A stretch of 64,000 nucleotides of DNA from W0P28-013 sp963659365 (GTDB taxonomy: Bacteria; Bacteroidota; Bacteroidia; Bacteroidales; Paludibacteraceae). The stretch lies in assembly GCA_963659365.1 (NCBI GenBank), contig CAVKTI010000002.1, positions 1-64,000 of the forward strand. The letters run 5' to 3'. Positions 33,172-42,388 of the stretch are shown in pieces (positions within the stretch are counted from its first letter, which is position 1; the number at the start of each line of letters is the position of its first letter). The position numbers and the translations under genes were made by a program. Below the pieces are notes generated by a model. That model had not been told where the DNA came from and made no database searches. It saw only the letters and a program-made list of their open reading frames with translations.

Positions 33172-33574
33172 GTTTTTTAGTTTATAAAGTGTGTAAAGTG
33201 TAAAGTGTATAAAGTGATTTCTAATTTCTAATTTCTAATTTCTGGTTTCTAGTTATTGATTTGAAAATTTGAAAATTTGAAAATTTGAAGATTAAGGCGT
33301 TTTTGGCATCGCAATTTGAAATTCTGAAATTGTCTTGGCAGTGGCCTCTTTTCCCATTTTCCCCAAAGGGGAAAATCCTTTCGTTTAATTATGAATTATG
33401 AATTATGAATTTAGAATTTAGAATTTAGAATCATGAGTTATTTGCGTTCCTAAACGCCACTGCATTTTTAATTAAATGATTGGAAATTAGATAATTGGGT
33501 AATTAAAAAGTCTATGTTCTATGCTCTATGTTCTTAAAATCTATTCTTGCTACTCATATCTTGCGACTAAAAAA
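33172..33574. repeat. Repeat-only gap between permease and DUF4857-like genes
   Basis: No gene or clear promoter is seen. GTGTAAAGTGTATAAAGTG, TTTCTAATTTCTAATTTC, GAAAATTTG words, a family D hairpin at 33342-33378 (TTTTCCCC/GGGGAAAA), AATTATGAATTATGAATT words and CTTGCTACTCATATCTTGCGA fill the space. Confidence 0.7.
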
Positions 33575-34231
33575 CTACTCTTTTCCGTCTTTGAAGCGTT
33601 TGACCGAGAGAATCGGCAGGAGCAGGCTGAGTAGTGCAAAGAGTGTGAGCCACGGCACGAATGCGTTGTAGGCTTCGGGCGTTTCGGAGAGGAAGAAGAG
33701 GCGCAGACACGCCACTGCCACCACGCTATCGAACAGGCGCATGCGCCAAGTGGGTTCCAAGCAGACCCACGCACCAAAGGCGTAGGCCGCCAAGCCCGCC
33801 ACAAACCACGGCAACGCTGTGTGCATGATGTGCACCACGATTTCGGGCGCGAACCAGTGCGCCAAACCGATGTGCAGCAGCAACAATGCGCACGCAAACA
33901 GCACCACAAGTGCCAACACGCCAAACGCCAGCATTTCGGCTACGGAGCGCAGGTAGTGTTGCGGCAGGTGCAGCGTGAGTTTCAGGCGTTTTTGTTGCAT
34001 TTCGGGGACAAACTGCACGGCGGCAGCACAAAGTGCCACAATGAGCGGCACAAAGCGCAAAAGTTGTATGAACACCGCATCGCGCGTGAGTACCACCTCC
34101 CACAAGTGCGCCGCCCCTTTGAGCGCAACCAAGCGTTGCACATTGAGCAGCACATAGCCGCACAAAATCAGTGTAACCAGCGTGGCGACGGCGTAGAACC
34201 AGCGCATTTTTATCCATTCTTTGTAAAACAT
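33575..34231 (-). CDS. ABC-type transporter permease-like membrane protein
   Basis: This 218-residue protein has about six hydrophobic segments (for example FYAVATLVTLILCGYVLL, FVPLIVALCAAAVQFV, MLAFGVLALVVLFACALLLL and LFALLSLLLPILSV). There is a cytoplasmic KEWIKMRW start. It lies directly downstream of the ABC ATPase gene and upstream of the DUF4857-like gene, so it probably supplies the membrane part of that transporter. No substrate-specific motif is seen. Confidence 0.75.
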   Translation of the reverse strand: MFYKEWIKMRWFYAVATLVTLILCGYVLLNVQRLVALKGAAHLWEVVLTRDAVFIQLLRFVPLIVALCAAAVQFVPEMQQKRLKLTLHLPQHYLRSVAEMLAFGVLALVVLFACALLLLHIGLAHWFAPEIVVHIMHTALPWFVAGLAAYAFGAWVCLEPTWRMRLFDSVVAVACLRLFFLSETPEAYNAFVPWLTLFALLSLLLPILSVKRFKDGKE

Positions 34232-34445
34232 TTTCGTTTTTTTTCTAAAAAGTTCAATACTTGTTCGTTGTACGAGATTTGCAATCTGTTTATTGGGGAT
34301 TTGTTGATTTGGTTATTTGGTTAAACCCCTCCGCTTCGCTCGTCCCCTTGCAAAGGGGACAAATTTGCGCTTAACAACGCCGCCAATCTTCAAATCTTCA
34401 AATTTTCAAATAATTAAATGATTGAAAATTAGATAATTAAGAAAT
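34232..34445. repeat. Repeat modules between ATPase and permease genes
   Basis: A family B module (ACCCCTCCGCTTCGCTCG joined to CCCCTTGCAAAGGGG) lies at about 34324-34360, followed by TTCAAATCTTCAAATTTTC words. No gene is seen. Confidence 0.65.
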
Positions 34446-35333
34446 TCAATACTTGCCTGTTAGGCCGATGAATGCGTCTTCGAGCGACACGCGTTGTGCG
34501 GTGAAATTGGTGTATTGTACGCCTTTGTCGTGCAGTTGCGTTTGTATGGCATCGGGCGTGGCAAATGCGCCAAATTCGGCTTTACCGTGAAAAACCGACG
34601 GATTGTAAACGCCTTCCAGCGCAGGCAGCGACTGGGTTTCGCCCACCAAATCGAAATTGAATTGGCGGTAGGTGTCGAGCAGTTCCGCCACAGGTTTTTG
34701 CAGCAAAATCCGCCCATAATCCATCATGATGCAGTCGTCGATGAGGCGTTCCATATCTTGAATGATGTGCGATGTGAGGAAGACCGTTTTACCCGAACTC
34801 TTCACAAAATCGCGCAGATAGTCGATGAAAAGGCGGCGATAACCGGGGTCGAGTCCGAGCGAAAAGTCGTCGAGAATGAGCAGTTCGGGATTTTGCGCCA
34901 TCAGCAAGCCAAGTGCCACCTGCGACCGCTGTCCGCACGACATGCGCGCAATTTTTTGGTGCGGTGCCACATGGAGCAGCGCCATCACATCGTAGTAAAC
35001 CGACCGTTGCCAGCGTGGGTAGAAGCGCGCGTAAAAACGCTCGATCTGTTCGATAGTCATAAAAGTGTACTGCACATGTCCTTCGATGAGCAGGCCGATA
35101 TTTTGGCGCAGCGCAGGGTTCATCGTCAGGATATTCTGCCCGAAAATGCGGCATTCGCCACTGCGCGGTTTCAGAAATCCGCTCAAAATGTTGATGGTGG
35201 TGGTTTTGCCCGTGCCATTTTTACCAAGCAACCCCAGAATGCGCCCTTTTGGGACAGTAAAACTGAGGTTTTCGTAGATGCGGCGTTGGCCGTAGTAGTG
35301 TGTCAGGTTGATGCACTCGATCATAGTCGGCAT
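34446..35333 (-). CDS. ABC transporter ATP-binding protein with variant motifs
   Basis: This 295-residue ATPase has Walker A LGKNGTGKTTT (near 37-46), a Q-loop in IGLLIEG, an atypical signature MSCGQRSQVAL instead of LSGGQ, and Walker B LLILDDFSLGLDP. The usual catalytic Glu is replaced by Asp. The switch His in LTSHI is present. The C-terminal ~80 residues form an extra domain ending LEDAFIGLTGKY, as in exporter-type ATPases. It heads the leftward set with the permease and DUF4857-like genes. ATG 35324 is an equally good start. Confidence 0.85.
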   Translation of the reverse strand: MPTMIECINLTHYYGQRRIYENLSFTVPKGRILGLLGKNGTGKTTTINILSGFLKPRSGECRIFGQNILTMNPALRQNIGLLIEGHVQYTFMTIEQIERFYARFYPRWQRSVYYDVMALLHVAPHQKIARMSCGQRSQVALGLLMAQNPELLILDDFSLGLDPGYRRLFIDYLRDFVKSSGKTVFLTSHIIQDMERLIDDCIMMDYGRILLQKPVAELLDTYRQFNFDLVGETQSLPALEGVYNPSVFHGKAEFGAFATPDAIQTQLHDKGVQYTNFTAQRVSLEDAFIGLTGKY

Positions 35334-35792
35334 TTTTTTTCTAAAATCAGGTTCTATTTCTGTCGTGTGGAATTTGCAATCTATTTATTGTGAATTTGGT
35401 TATTTGGTTATCCAACCCCTCCGCTTCGCTCGTCCCCTTGCAAAGGGGACAGGTTTGCATCCAACAACACCGCCAAATTATTATTCATTTTTCATTGTTA
35501 ATTATTCATTTTCTTGACTATAGCCCCCTTTCCCGTTTCCCCCGATAGGGGGGAAAGCCACGCAGCCAACAACGCTACCAAATTCAAAATTCTTAATTGG
35601 TTTTTAACCCCTCCGAAAAACTACCGTTTTTCTCGTCCCCTTGCAAAGGGGACAGGTTTGCATCCAACAACACCGCCAATCTTCAAATTTTCAAATCTTC
35701 AAATGAAACACTTTTTACTTTCAACTTTATACACTTTCATACTATTTCGTCTTTACTCCTTATTCTTGAAAAAAATCACTATCGAAATTCCA
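35334..35792. repeat. Repeat-only gap between PepSY and ABC ATPase genes
   Basis: No gene is seen. Two family B modules (about 35414-35450 and 35606-35653) flank a family D hairpin (about 35522-35562, CCCTTTCCCGTTTCCCCC with GGGGGGAAAG). CTTTATACACTTTCA words follow. Confidence 0.75.
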
Positions 35793-36353
35793 TTAAATCA
35801 GCATAAATATGATCGGGAGAGTGATGCCGAGCAGCAGTTCGATGCCGCCCCAGCCCCACAGACTGTGTTTGCCGCGCAACATCAGCACGCCAGTAAGCAC
35901 AATCACAATCATGGCTACGGCGAAGATGTCGGAAAAGAGCGTCCATGCGCTGCTGGGGTTGTAGTGCAGTCGGCTGAGTGCGCCCAAAATCGGGCGGCGG
36001 CGCACACGCTCGTAGGTAACGCCGTTGGTCGGCAAATCGACCATCACATTGGAACCGCTTTTCAGAAAAATTTTCAGCGTGTTATCGTTCGGGAAATAGT
36101 GCTTTGTGTAGTTGCCGTTTTCGCCAATATCGCTCAAAATTGCGTCGTTAATCGCCTGCTGGTCAATGAGTTGTTTCGGTGGCAACGGTTGTGCGAGCGT
36201 GTAGTTGCGCACGCTGATGTCGTACTGGCTGTTGAATGTGCTTTTGTGGTTCAGTGCGATGCCCGACACGGCATAGACCAGCAGCATTCCTGCAAAAATG
36301 TACGACAGATCGCGGTGCAGAAGACGGCACCATTTTCTGAATTTGTTCATCAT
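35793..36353 (-). CDS. PepSY-associated transmembrane protein
   Basis: This 186-residue membrane protein has the pattern of PepSY_TM-like proteins. RLLHRDLSYIFAGMLLVYAVSGIALNH gives a first helix flanked by His residues. A periplasmic PepSY-like segment follows (KHYFPNDNTLKIFLKSGSNV), then LSRLHYNPSSAWTLFSDIFAVAMIVIVLTG and a last hydrophobic helix. Relatives act in siderophore or metal reduction at the inner membrane, and the His pairs could hold heme; both are inference. It overlaps the upstream lipoprotein gene by ATGA (36350-36353), so the two are translationally coupled. Confidence 0.82.
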   Translation of the reverse strand: MMNKFRKWCRLLHRDLSYIFAGMLLVYAVSGIALNHKSTFNSQYDISVRNYTLAQPLPPKQLIDQQAINDAILSDIGENGNYTKHYFPNDNTLKIFLKSGSNVMVDLPTNGVTYERVRRRPILGALSRLHYNPSSAWTLFSDIFAVAMIVIVLTGVLMLRGKHSLWGWGGIELLLGITLPIIFMLI

Positions 36354-36916
36354 TCGGCAATTTTATAATCGACCGCATCAATATGGTAGAACGAGAGGTA
36401 GTCTTTGCCCTCGTTGGTTTGCCGCTCGGCGATGCGTGTGCGAAAGTCGGCGATGCGTCCTTCGGGCGAGTTGGCAGTTTCTTGTCGCGCTTTTTTCTCG
36501 GTGTCGCAACCTGCTGCGCCGTTGTTGCCGTGCTGTTCGGCGGTGCGTGCGGCCAACTGCGCCTCCCAGCGTTGCAGGTAGGCCTCGTCGATGCGGTCTT
36601 CGCGCAGCACGCCAGTAACGGTTACGATGTGGTTCACACATTCGGGGTTGAAACTGCCGAGTGCCGCACTTTCGACACGAATGGTCTGTGTGTCGTCGCT
36701 GCCCATCAGAAAGATTTTGCGACCAGCATGCTTGCAGATGTGCGTGCAGACACCTTCGAAAGTAACGGTGTCGCCCACAAGGCTGTCGGCGTTGGCCAGC
36801 AGGTCGTCCACTTGGAGCGTGGCGTTGGTGGCGGCAGAATCCGCCGATTTTTGTACATTGCCGCAAGCCGTGCAGAGCATCGCCACCAGCAGCAGCGGAA
36901 GAGAAAGATGTTTCAT
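36350..36916 (-). CDS. Lipoprotein with OB-like domain and CTHICKH motif
   Basis: This 188-residue lipoprotein has a lipobox in MLCTAC (Cys18). A beta-rich domain (about 35-105: GDTVTFEGVCTHICKH, KIFLMGSDDTQTIRVE, HIVTVTGVLRED) resembles an OB fold. It contains CTHICKHAGRK, two Cys and two His closely spaced, a plausible metal or heme site. The C-terminal part is helical and charged. It is translationally coupled to the PepSY-type membrane protein. I do not recognise a characterised family. Confidence 0.7.
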   Translation of the reverse strand: MKHLSLPLLLVAMLCTACGNVQKSADSAATNATLQVDDLLANADSLVGDTVTFEGVCTHICKHAGRKIFLMGSDDTQTIRVESAALGSFNPECVNHIVTVTGVLREDRIDEAYLQRWEAQLAARTAEQHGNNGAAGCDTEKKARQETANSPEGRIADFRTRIAERQTNEGKDYLSFYHIDAVDYKIAE

Positions 36917-37454
36917 TGTTTCTAGTTTCTCAAAATTGCTGTCGCAATTTTTGTTTCTAAGTTTCTATGTTTTTTCGCGCTTCGCGCTGTTTCAGAATTT
37001 CAAGTTTCAAGTTTTCGGTAGCCGAAACGCCTAAATTATTATTCATTATTCATTGTTAATTGTTTATTGCCCTCATAACCCCGCCCGAAAAACTGCCGTT
37101 TTTCTCGTCCCCTTGCAAAGGGGACAGGTTCGCACACAAATTGGTTCAGCCCTCTCCCCTTTTCAAGGGGAGTACCTGCGAAGCAGGGGAAGGGTTTTCT
37201 TTTAATTAAGAATTATGAATTAAGAATTAAGAATTATCTGCGTTCCGAAACGCTGCAATCATTGTTCATTTTTCTCGGACGCACTCGGTGCGTCCCTACA
37301 ATTTGAAATCTGAAATCTGAAATTCTGAATTTTTGCGATAAGCGAGCGCAGTGCCAAACTCGTTTGGACAATGCCGAGCGGAGCAAAAATCAAATAAATT
37401 TTGTCATTGCGGCTCTGCCGCATCACTTCTCACTTCTAACTTCTCACTGCTCAC
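36917..37454. repeat. Repeat-only gap upstream of the lipoprotein gene
   Basis: No gene is seen. In order it holds an AAAATTGCTGTCGCAATTTT hairpin, a family B module (about 37077-37127), a family C module (about 37150-37195, CCCCTTTTCAAGGGG then CCTGCGAAGCAGG), family A at 37277-37295, a family F module at about 37331-37391, and TCTGCCGCATCACTTCTCA words. Confidence 0.75.
37277..37295. repeat. Family A palindrome, copy 4
   Basis: GGACGCACTCGGTGCGTCC, same orientation as copy 2. Confidence 0.85.
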
Positions 37455-39260
37455 TTATTTAACTACTACTTTGTGTGCTTTGCCATCGATGGCTACCAAG
37501 TAGATGCCTTGCGGCAGGGTGCGTGTTTCGTAGTTGCTTGCGGCTACAAAGGTAGCGATATTTTGGCCAAGTGCGGTAAAGATGCGCACATTTTGTCCTT
37601 CGGCACCTGCGATGGCCAGCATATTGCGCTCGGTATAGAGTTGCACTTGCTCGCTGCCAATGGTTTCGATAGCCGTAACTGTACCGTCATCTTTTTTGGG
37701 TGTAAAATTGCGGCCGGGGAAGGTGAAAGAAGCAACAGATCCCCAGTAAGCCCTCGAATAGGAAATAGACTCTTCACTATTCAAATACTGAATTGTAACA
37801 CCCGTCTTATAACGCCCCGAAACAAACAGCGTATCACCTATGGCTGCGGCTGCAACAGTGTTTCCATTTTGATTGACTAAACTATACTCTACGCCTTTTC
37901 CCAAATTCGTGTTGTACGAAATAAGGGACAAATTATTATCCCCCCAAGAGTACCCCACCGTATAAACGCTGTCTTTACCTCCAATCGCTGTTATAGCATA
38001 ATTTATTGTGCTTGCAGAATTTACAGTGCCATAATTGCAAGTACCCATGTTTTCATCAAATTTCAGAACAAATCCATTGTACCAAACATCACCACATTGT
38101 AAATTATTTTCTGCAACGGAAATGCCCCCCTGCAACCCTCCACACAGAATAAGGTATGTTTTATCGCTACTTAAAACAAAACTTTGCGGTTGAACACCAT
38201 TTTTGCTATTCGCTACAAATGTATTCACTGGCGAGAGCCAATCGGCCTGCAATGTAGCCAAATCGAGACGAGCAGCGAGAATGACATAAGCAGTAGTGGT
38301 CGGCGTCAAGGTTTTTCCTGCAAATGTTATGGCATCCATGTTTGCACTCGGCAGCAGCAGCATCGGCAGGTAGAGTTTGCCATCATTGTACACAATACCG
38401 CCCCAAATTCTATCACATTGAGCCGTTCCACCTGTAGTAATGTGTGTAACATAGTTCAAATTGGCATCCAACTTGATTAGAAATGCATTGCCAACAGAGG
38501 AGGATTTACCATCCCAGCCTTCGGTATTGTGGTGTGTAAGTGTTTGGTCATCAATAGTAATGTCGCGCATCTGGTGTCCAGCCACATAGAAATTGCCAGC
38601 GGCATCTTCAGCCACGCCACCCCGAAAGTCAAATCCAGATATTATGGTGGTTTCCGAACCTTCTAATGTCCAATCGGCCACCAGCAATTTCATTTTTTCA
38701 ATGCGACCATTTGCATCGATTTTCACCAACACGGGCTGTCGTACATCTACAGCGCATGTAACTTCGATTGAATCTTGACTTCCGTCAGCACCGACAAGAC
38801 GCAATAACACATTGGACGAAGTACTCGCAGTGGTCGCTCCACGACGAGCGACTACAGCCAAAAATGCGCCGCCATCTGCTGTTGGGGCAAACGAGGATCT
38901 GTTTTCATCGAAATCACCACCATTGCCGTAAACCAGCCACTTGAGGTTACCAGCACGGTCGTGTTTTACCAGCAATAGGTTTTTGAAATAACTAGTACCC
39001 GCCAAATAGGGAGCCCCCACGAAAGACTGTTCCATGAAAGTTGCGGCTTCTGGATTTACACCTTTAGAACCAAAATGACCAAATTCATAAACATCGCCGT
39101 GTGCATCGATTTTTATATCAACCATGTTGGCTTGGGATTTTCCGTCATCTGGCGGCAAAAGTTCCGCATGCCAGTTGAGTGTTACATCGTTTGCGGCCAT
39201 GGTGGTGGCAAACGCAGCTACTGCGCAGAGCGCAGCGAAAAGTGTTCTTTTTGTTTTCAT
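37455..39260 (-). CDS. Secreted T9SS-type protein with SBBP-like beta-propeller repeats
   Basis: This 601-residue protein has a signal peptide (1-22, ending TMAAN). Repeated units KHDRAGNLKWLVYG, VKIDANGRIEKMK, AEDAAGNFYVAGH and KLDANLNYVTHI resemble SBBP/delta-type propeller repeats. The C-terminal ~75 residues (IGSEQVQLYTERNMLAIAG, VRIFTALGQNIATF, LPQGIYLVAIDGKAHKVVVK) form a type A-like T9SS sorting tail, so the protein is probably exported to the cell surface. It diverges from the TonB receptor gene and may belong functionally to that locus. Confidence 0.8.
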   Translation of the reverse strand: MKTKRTLFAALCAVAAFATTMAANDVTLNWHAELLPPDDGKSQANMVDIKIDAHGDVYEFGHFGSKGVNPEAATFMEQSFVGAPYLAGTSYFKNLLLVKHDRAGNLKWLVYGNGGDFDENRSSFAPTADGGAFLAVVARRGATTASTSSNVLLRLVGADGSQDSIEVTCAVDVRQPVLVKIDANGRIEKMKLLVADWTLEGSETTIISGFDFRGGVAEDAAGNFYVAGHQMRDITIDDQTLTHHNTEGWDGKSSSVGNAFLIKLDANLNYVTHITTGGTAQCDRIWGGIVYNDGKLYLPMLLLPSANMDAITFAGKTLTPTTTAYVILAARLDLATLQADWLSPVNTFVANSKNGVQPQSFVLSSDKTYLILCGGLQGGISVAENNLQCGDVWYNGFVLKFDENMGTCNYGTVNSASTINYAITAIGGKDSVYTVGYSWGDNNLSLISYNTNLGKGVEYSLVNQNGNTVAAAAIGDTLFVSGRYKTGVTIQYLNSEESISYSRAYWGSVASFTFPGRNFTPKKDDGTVTAIETIGSEQVQLYTERNMLAIAGAEGQNVRIFTALGQNIATFVAASNYETRTLPQGIYLVAIDGKAHKVVVK

Positions 39261-39320
39261 AATTTATCCGTTTTTTTTGTTTGAAATTCGCAGTTTGCGG
39301 TGAAAAACATTTTCACGCCG

Positions 39321-39328
39321 CAAAGGTA
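39321..39328 (-). promoter_or_regulatory. -7 element of the T9SS propeller gene
   Basis: TACCTTTG on the minus strand with a TTG 20 nt further upstream; about 60 nt from the ATG at 39260. Confidence 0.6.
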
Positions 39329-39382
39329 CGCCACTCCTACGGCTGCCACAATCCCTATTTGTGATGATTTTTGCACGGTGCA

Positions 39383-39403
39383 AAATCCCCATTTTGGGGT
39401 ATT
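39383..39403. promoter_or_regulatory. Palindrome between divergent promoters
   Basis: AAATCCCC and GGGGTATTT form an interrupted palindrome around ATTTT. It sits between the divergent promoters of the secreted protein and the TonB receptor, where a regulator could control both. Confidence 0.35.
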
Positions 39404-39424
39404 TCGTACAATATATAGGGGTAT

Positions 39425-39432
39425 TACTTTTG
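39425..39432 (+). promoter_or_regulatory. -7 promoter element of the TonB receptor gene
   Basis: TACTTTTG ends seven bases before ATG 39440, implying a start site at or next to the start codon. Confidence 0.55.
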
Positions 39433-39439
39433 TAGCGCT

Positions 39440-42223
39440 ATGCAAAAAATGGTCGCCATACTGCTTTTGATGGGTTGCACGCTTGTGGCAAACGCCGCCA
39501 ACACGCTCACTATCAGGCTGTTCGACAAAGCCACCAAGCAACCTGTACCCGATGTGGCGGTGTATGCGCAGGACGCTGGCGGCACCACCATCGGCACCAT
39601 CAGCGACGACAACGGCACAGCGCACCTGCGCCTCGACGCTGGCACACACACCATATTTATTACGCACATTCAGTACAAACCGCTGCAAAGCACCATCGCC
39701 TTGCGGAGCGACACGACATTGGCAGTGCCGCTGCAGAGCAACACACGCCAACTGCAAGAGGTGGTGGTTACCGCCAGCGAATCGAAAAAAATCAGTTCGG
39801 TATCGACCATCGGTCGCGACGCGATGAGCCACCTGCAGCCCACCAGTCTGAACGATTTGGTGGAACTGCTGCCCGGCGGCATAGCGCAGACGCCCGCACT
39901 CACGCAAGCCAACACCATTGCGCTGCGCGAAACTGGCACGCTCGGCGCACAAGGGCAGAAAGTGCAGAGCAACAACTACGCCACCAACTCGCTCGGCACG
40001 CTGTTTGTGGTCGATGGCGCGCCCATCAACACCGATGCCAACCTGCAATATGCCGCTGGCGGCTCGAACGAGATCGACCAGAAGCGCGACATCACCAATC
40101 GTGGCGTAGATATGCGCACCATCAGCACCGACGACATCGAAAGCGTGGAGGTAATTCGTGGCATTCCGTCGGTAGAATACGGCAACCTGACCAGCGGCGT
40201 AATGAACATCAAGCGGATACGCAAGCCCACGAAACTCAACGCGCGTTTCAAAGCCGACGACAAGAGCCAACTGTTTGCCATTGGCAAGGGTTTTGCGCTC
40301 GATTCGGCCAAAAAGAGCGTGATGAACATCGATGGCGGGCTGCTCAACGCCTATGCCGACATTCGCAATCCGCTCGAAAACTACAAGCGCGCCAATGTGT
40401 CGGTGCGCCTCACGAGCGATGTGGCTGCGCCGCGCACCACATGGCGTTTCACGCCGTCGGCCGACTACACAGGCTCGTTCGACAACTACAAAACCGACGA
40501 GAATTTGAGTTACGGCGGCATCAACACTTTCAAATCGACCTACCACAAAATAGCGGTCGGGAGCGGCGTGCGTGTTACGCCCAACGACGGCAAATACTTC
40601 AAAATGGCGCAACTGCATCTGCAAGCCACGCAGCAGTTCGACTGGCTCGACCGCCAAGTGCTGGTTGCGCCCACGCGTGTGGGCATTGCGCCGAGCAGCA
40701 CCGAACCCGGCGAGTACGATGCGCACCTGCTTTTTGGGCAGTATGTGGCGCGCTATCAGGTCGATGGCAAGCCGTTCACCGCCTTTGCCAAAGCCTCGGC
40801 CGACTTCGATTTCAATGCGCCGCACATACGCAATGCGCTGAAATTTGGTTTGGAGTGGAATCTGTCGAAAAATTTCGGAAAAGGGCAAATTTACGACCTG
40901 TCGCAGCCACTTTCGGTCAGCGGTTGGGGCACACGCCCACGCGCCTACAACGACATTCCAGCGTTGCAAACCATCGCTTTTTATGCGCAGGACTACATCA
41001 CGGCGCACGCTGGCAACCACACTTTCGATGCGCGCCTTGGTGTGCGCGGCACAGCGATGCCCGGCTTGGACAAACGCTACGCCATACACGGCCGCTGCTA
41101 CATCGACCCACGCATCAATCTGCAATGGACACCGCCATCGCTCGGCGAAAAACAGTGGAAAATGTCGTTTTCGGGCGGCATCGGCTGGACCACGCGTATG
41201 CCAACGCTCAACTATCTCTATCCCGATCCGACTTTTGTCGATATCATACAACTCGGATTTTACAGCCAGACAAATCCCGAAAAATATAGCCGCTACAACA
41301 TTGTGAGTTACAAGCAAGACGCCACCAACTACGATTTGCAGCCTGCGCGCAACCGCAAATGGGAGGTGCGTGCCGACTTCGAGGTGGCTGGCAACCGCCT
41401 GTGGGTCTGCTTTTTCGACGAACGGATGTCGTCGGGATTTCGCTACTCGAACCAATACAGCGTATTTTCGTACAAAAGTTACGACGCGTCGAGCATCAAC
41501 AGCGCCACACTGACCGACAAACCCGACCTGAACACACTGCCCTACGAAACCAAGCAGAAATTGGACGGCTATCGGTTTGTAGAAAACGGCAGCAAACAGA
41601 ACAAAATCGGCGTAGAATGGGAGTTTTCGTCGTGCCGCATAAAGCCGCTGCGCACCGCCATTCGGTTCAGCGGCGCATGGTTTCGCAGCACCTATGTCAA
41701 TAGCCGCCCGATGTACTACAGTATGAGCAGCGTGGTCGATGGCGTGATTATCGCCGACAACTATGTCGGTCTGTACGACTGGAACGAGGGGCGCGTGAAC
41801 GAACAACTCAGCACCAATCTGCTGCTCGACACGCAAATTCCCGAATGGGGGCTGATATTTTCGACCTCGGTGCAAGCCATGTGGTTTGTCGCCACGCAAC
41901 GCCTGCCGCAAAACGGCACGCCCAAGCAGTACCTTTCGGCCGACGATGGGCAACTGCACGACTACACCGCCAAAGTCGTCGCCGAAAATCCGCTGTTGCA
42001 ACACCTTATTTATAGTGTGAGCGACGCCGCTTTCGAGCGTTACACCATTCCGCCCGCCATCTATGTGAATCTGAAAATCACGAAAAATATCGGTCAGTGG
42101 CTTAGTTTGTCGCTGTTTGTGAACAAACTGATAGACTACACGCCCGATTTCAAGCGCAATGGCGTGCTTATTCGGCGCAACGAATCGCCCTATTTTGGCA
42201 TGGAAATGACATTCAAAATATAA
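39440..42223 (+). CDS. TonB-dependent outer-membrane receptor
   Basis: This 927-residue receptor has a signal peptide (1-20), a carboxypeptidase-like regulatory domain (about 22-95), and a plug domain starting LQEVVVTASESKKISSVSTI. LFVVDGAPINTDANLQ and DDIESVEVIRGIPSVEYGNLTSG are classic plug motifs. A large C-terminal barrel follows. No SusD gene follows, so it is not a Sus-type glycan system; a metal, heme or small-ligand substrate is more likely. It starts the rightward operon with the DUF4876-like and DUF6850-like genes. Confidence 0.92.
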   Translation: MQKMVAILLLMGCTLVANAANTLTIRLFDKATKQPVPDVAVYAQDAGGTTIGTISDDNGTAHLRLDAGTHTIFITHIQYKPLQSTIALRSDTTLAVPLQSNTRQLQEVVVTASESKKISSVSTIGRDAMSHLQPTSLNDLVELLPGGIAQTPALTQANTIALRETGTLGAQGQKVQSNNYATNSLGTLFVVDGAPINTDANLQYAAGGSNEIDQKRDITNRGVDMRTISTDDIESVEVIRGIPSVEYGNLTSGVMNIKRIRKPTKLNARFKADDKSQLFAIGKGFALDSAKKSVMNIDGGLLNAYADIRNPLENYKRANVSVRLTSDVAAPRTTWRFTPSADYTGSFDNYKTDENLSYGGINTFKSTYHKIAVGSGVRVTPNDGKYFKMAQLHLQATQQFDWLDRQVLVAPTRVGIAPSSTEPGEYDAHLLFGQYVARYQVDGKPFTAFAKASADFDFNAPHIRNALKFGLEWNLSKNFGKGQIYDLSQPLSVSGWGTRPRAYNDIPALQTIAFYAQDYITAHAGNHTFDARLGVRGTAMPGLDKRYAIHGRCYIDPRINLQWTPPSLGEKQWKMSFSGGIGWTTRMPTLNYLYPDPTFVDIIQLGFYSQTNPEKYSRYNIVSYKQDATNYDLQPARNRKWEVRADFEVAGNRLWVCFFDERMSSGFRYSNQYSVFSYKSYDASSINSATLTDKPDLNTLPYETKQKLDGYRFVENGSKQNKIGVEWEFSSCRIKPLRTAIRFSGAWFRSTYVNSRPMYYSMSSVVDGVIIADNYVGLYDWNEGRVNEQLSTNLLLDTQIPEWGLIFSTSVQAMWFVATQRLPQNGTPKQYLSADDGQLHDYTAKVVAENPLLQHLIYSVSDAAFERYTIPPAIYVNLKITKNIGQWLSLSLFVNKLIDYTPDFKRNGVLIRRNESPYFGMEMTFKI

Positions 42224-42388
42224 CTGTGCGAAGCACAATTTGAAGATTTGAAAATTTGAAGATTTGAAAATTTGAAGATTGCGGTGTTGTTGAATGCGAA
42301 TAATTCAAAATTCTTAATTACACCTCAAAAACTTCCCCCTTGGGGGATTAGAGGGGGTCTGAAATCTGATAAAAAAAACGAAAAAACT

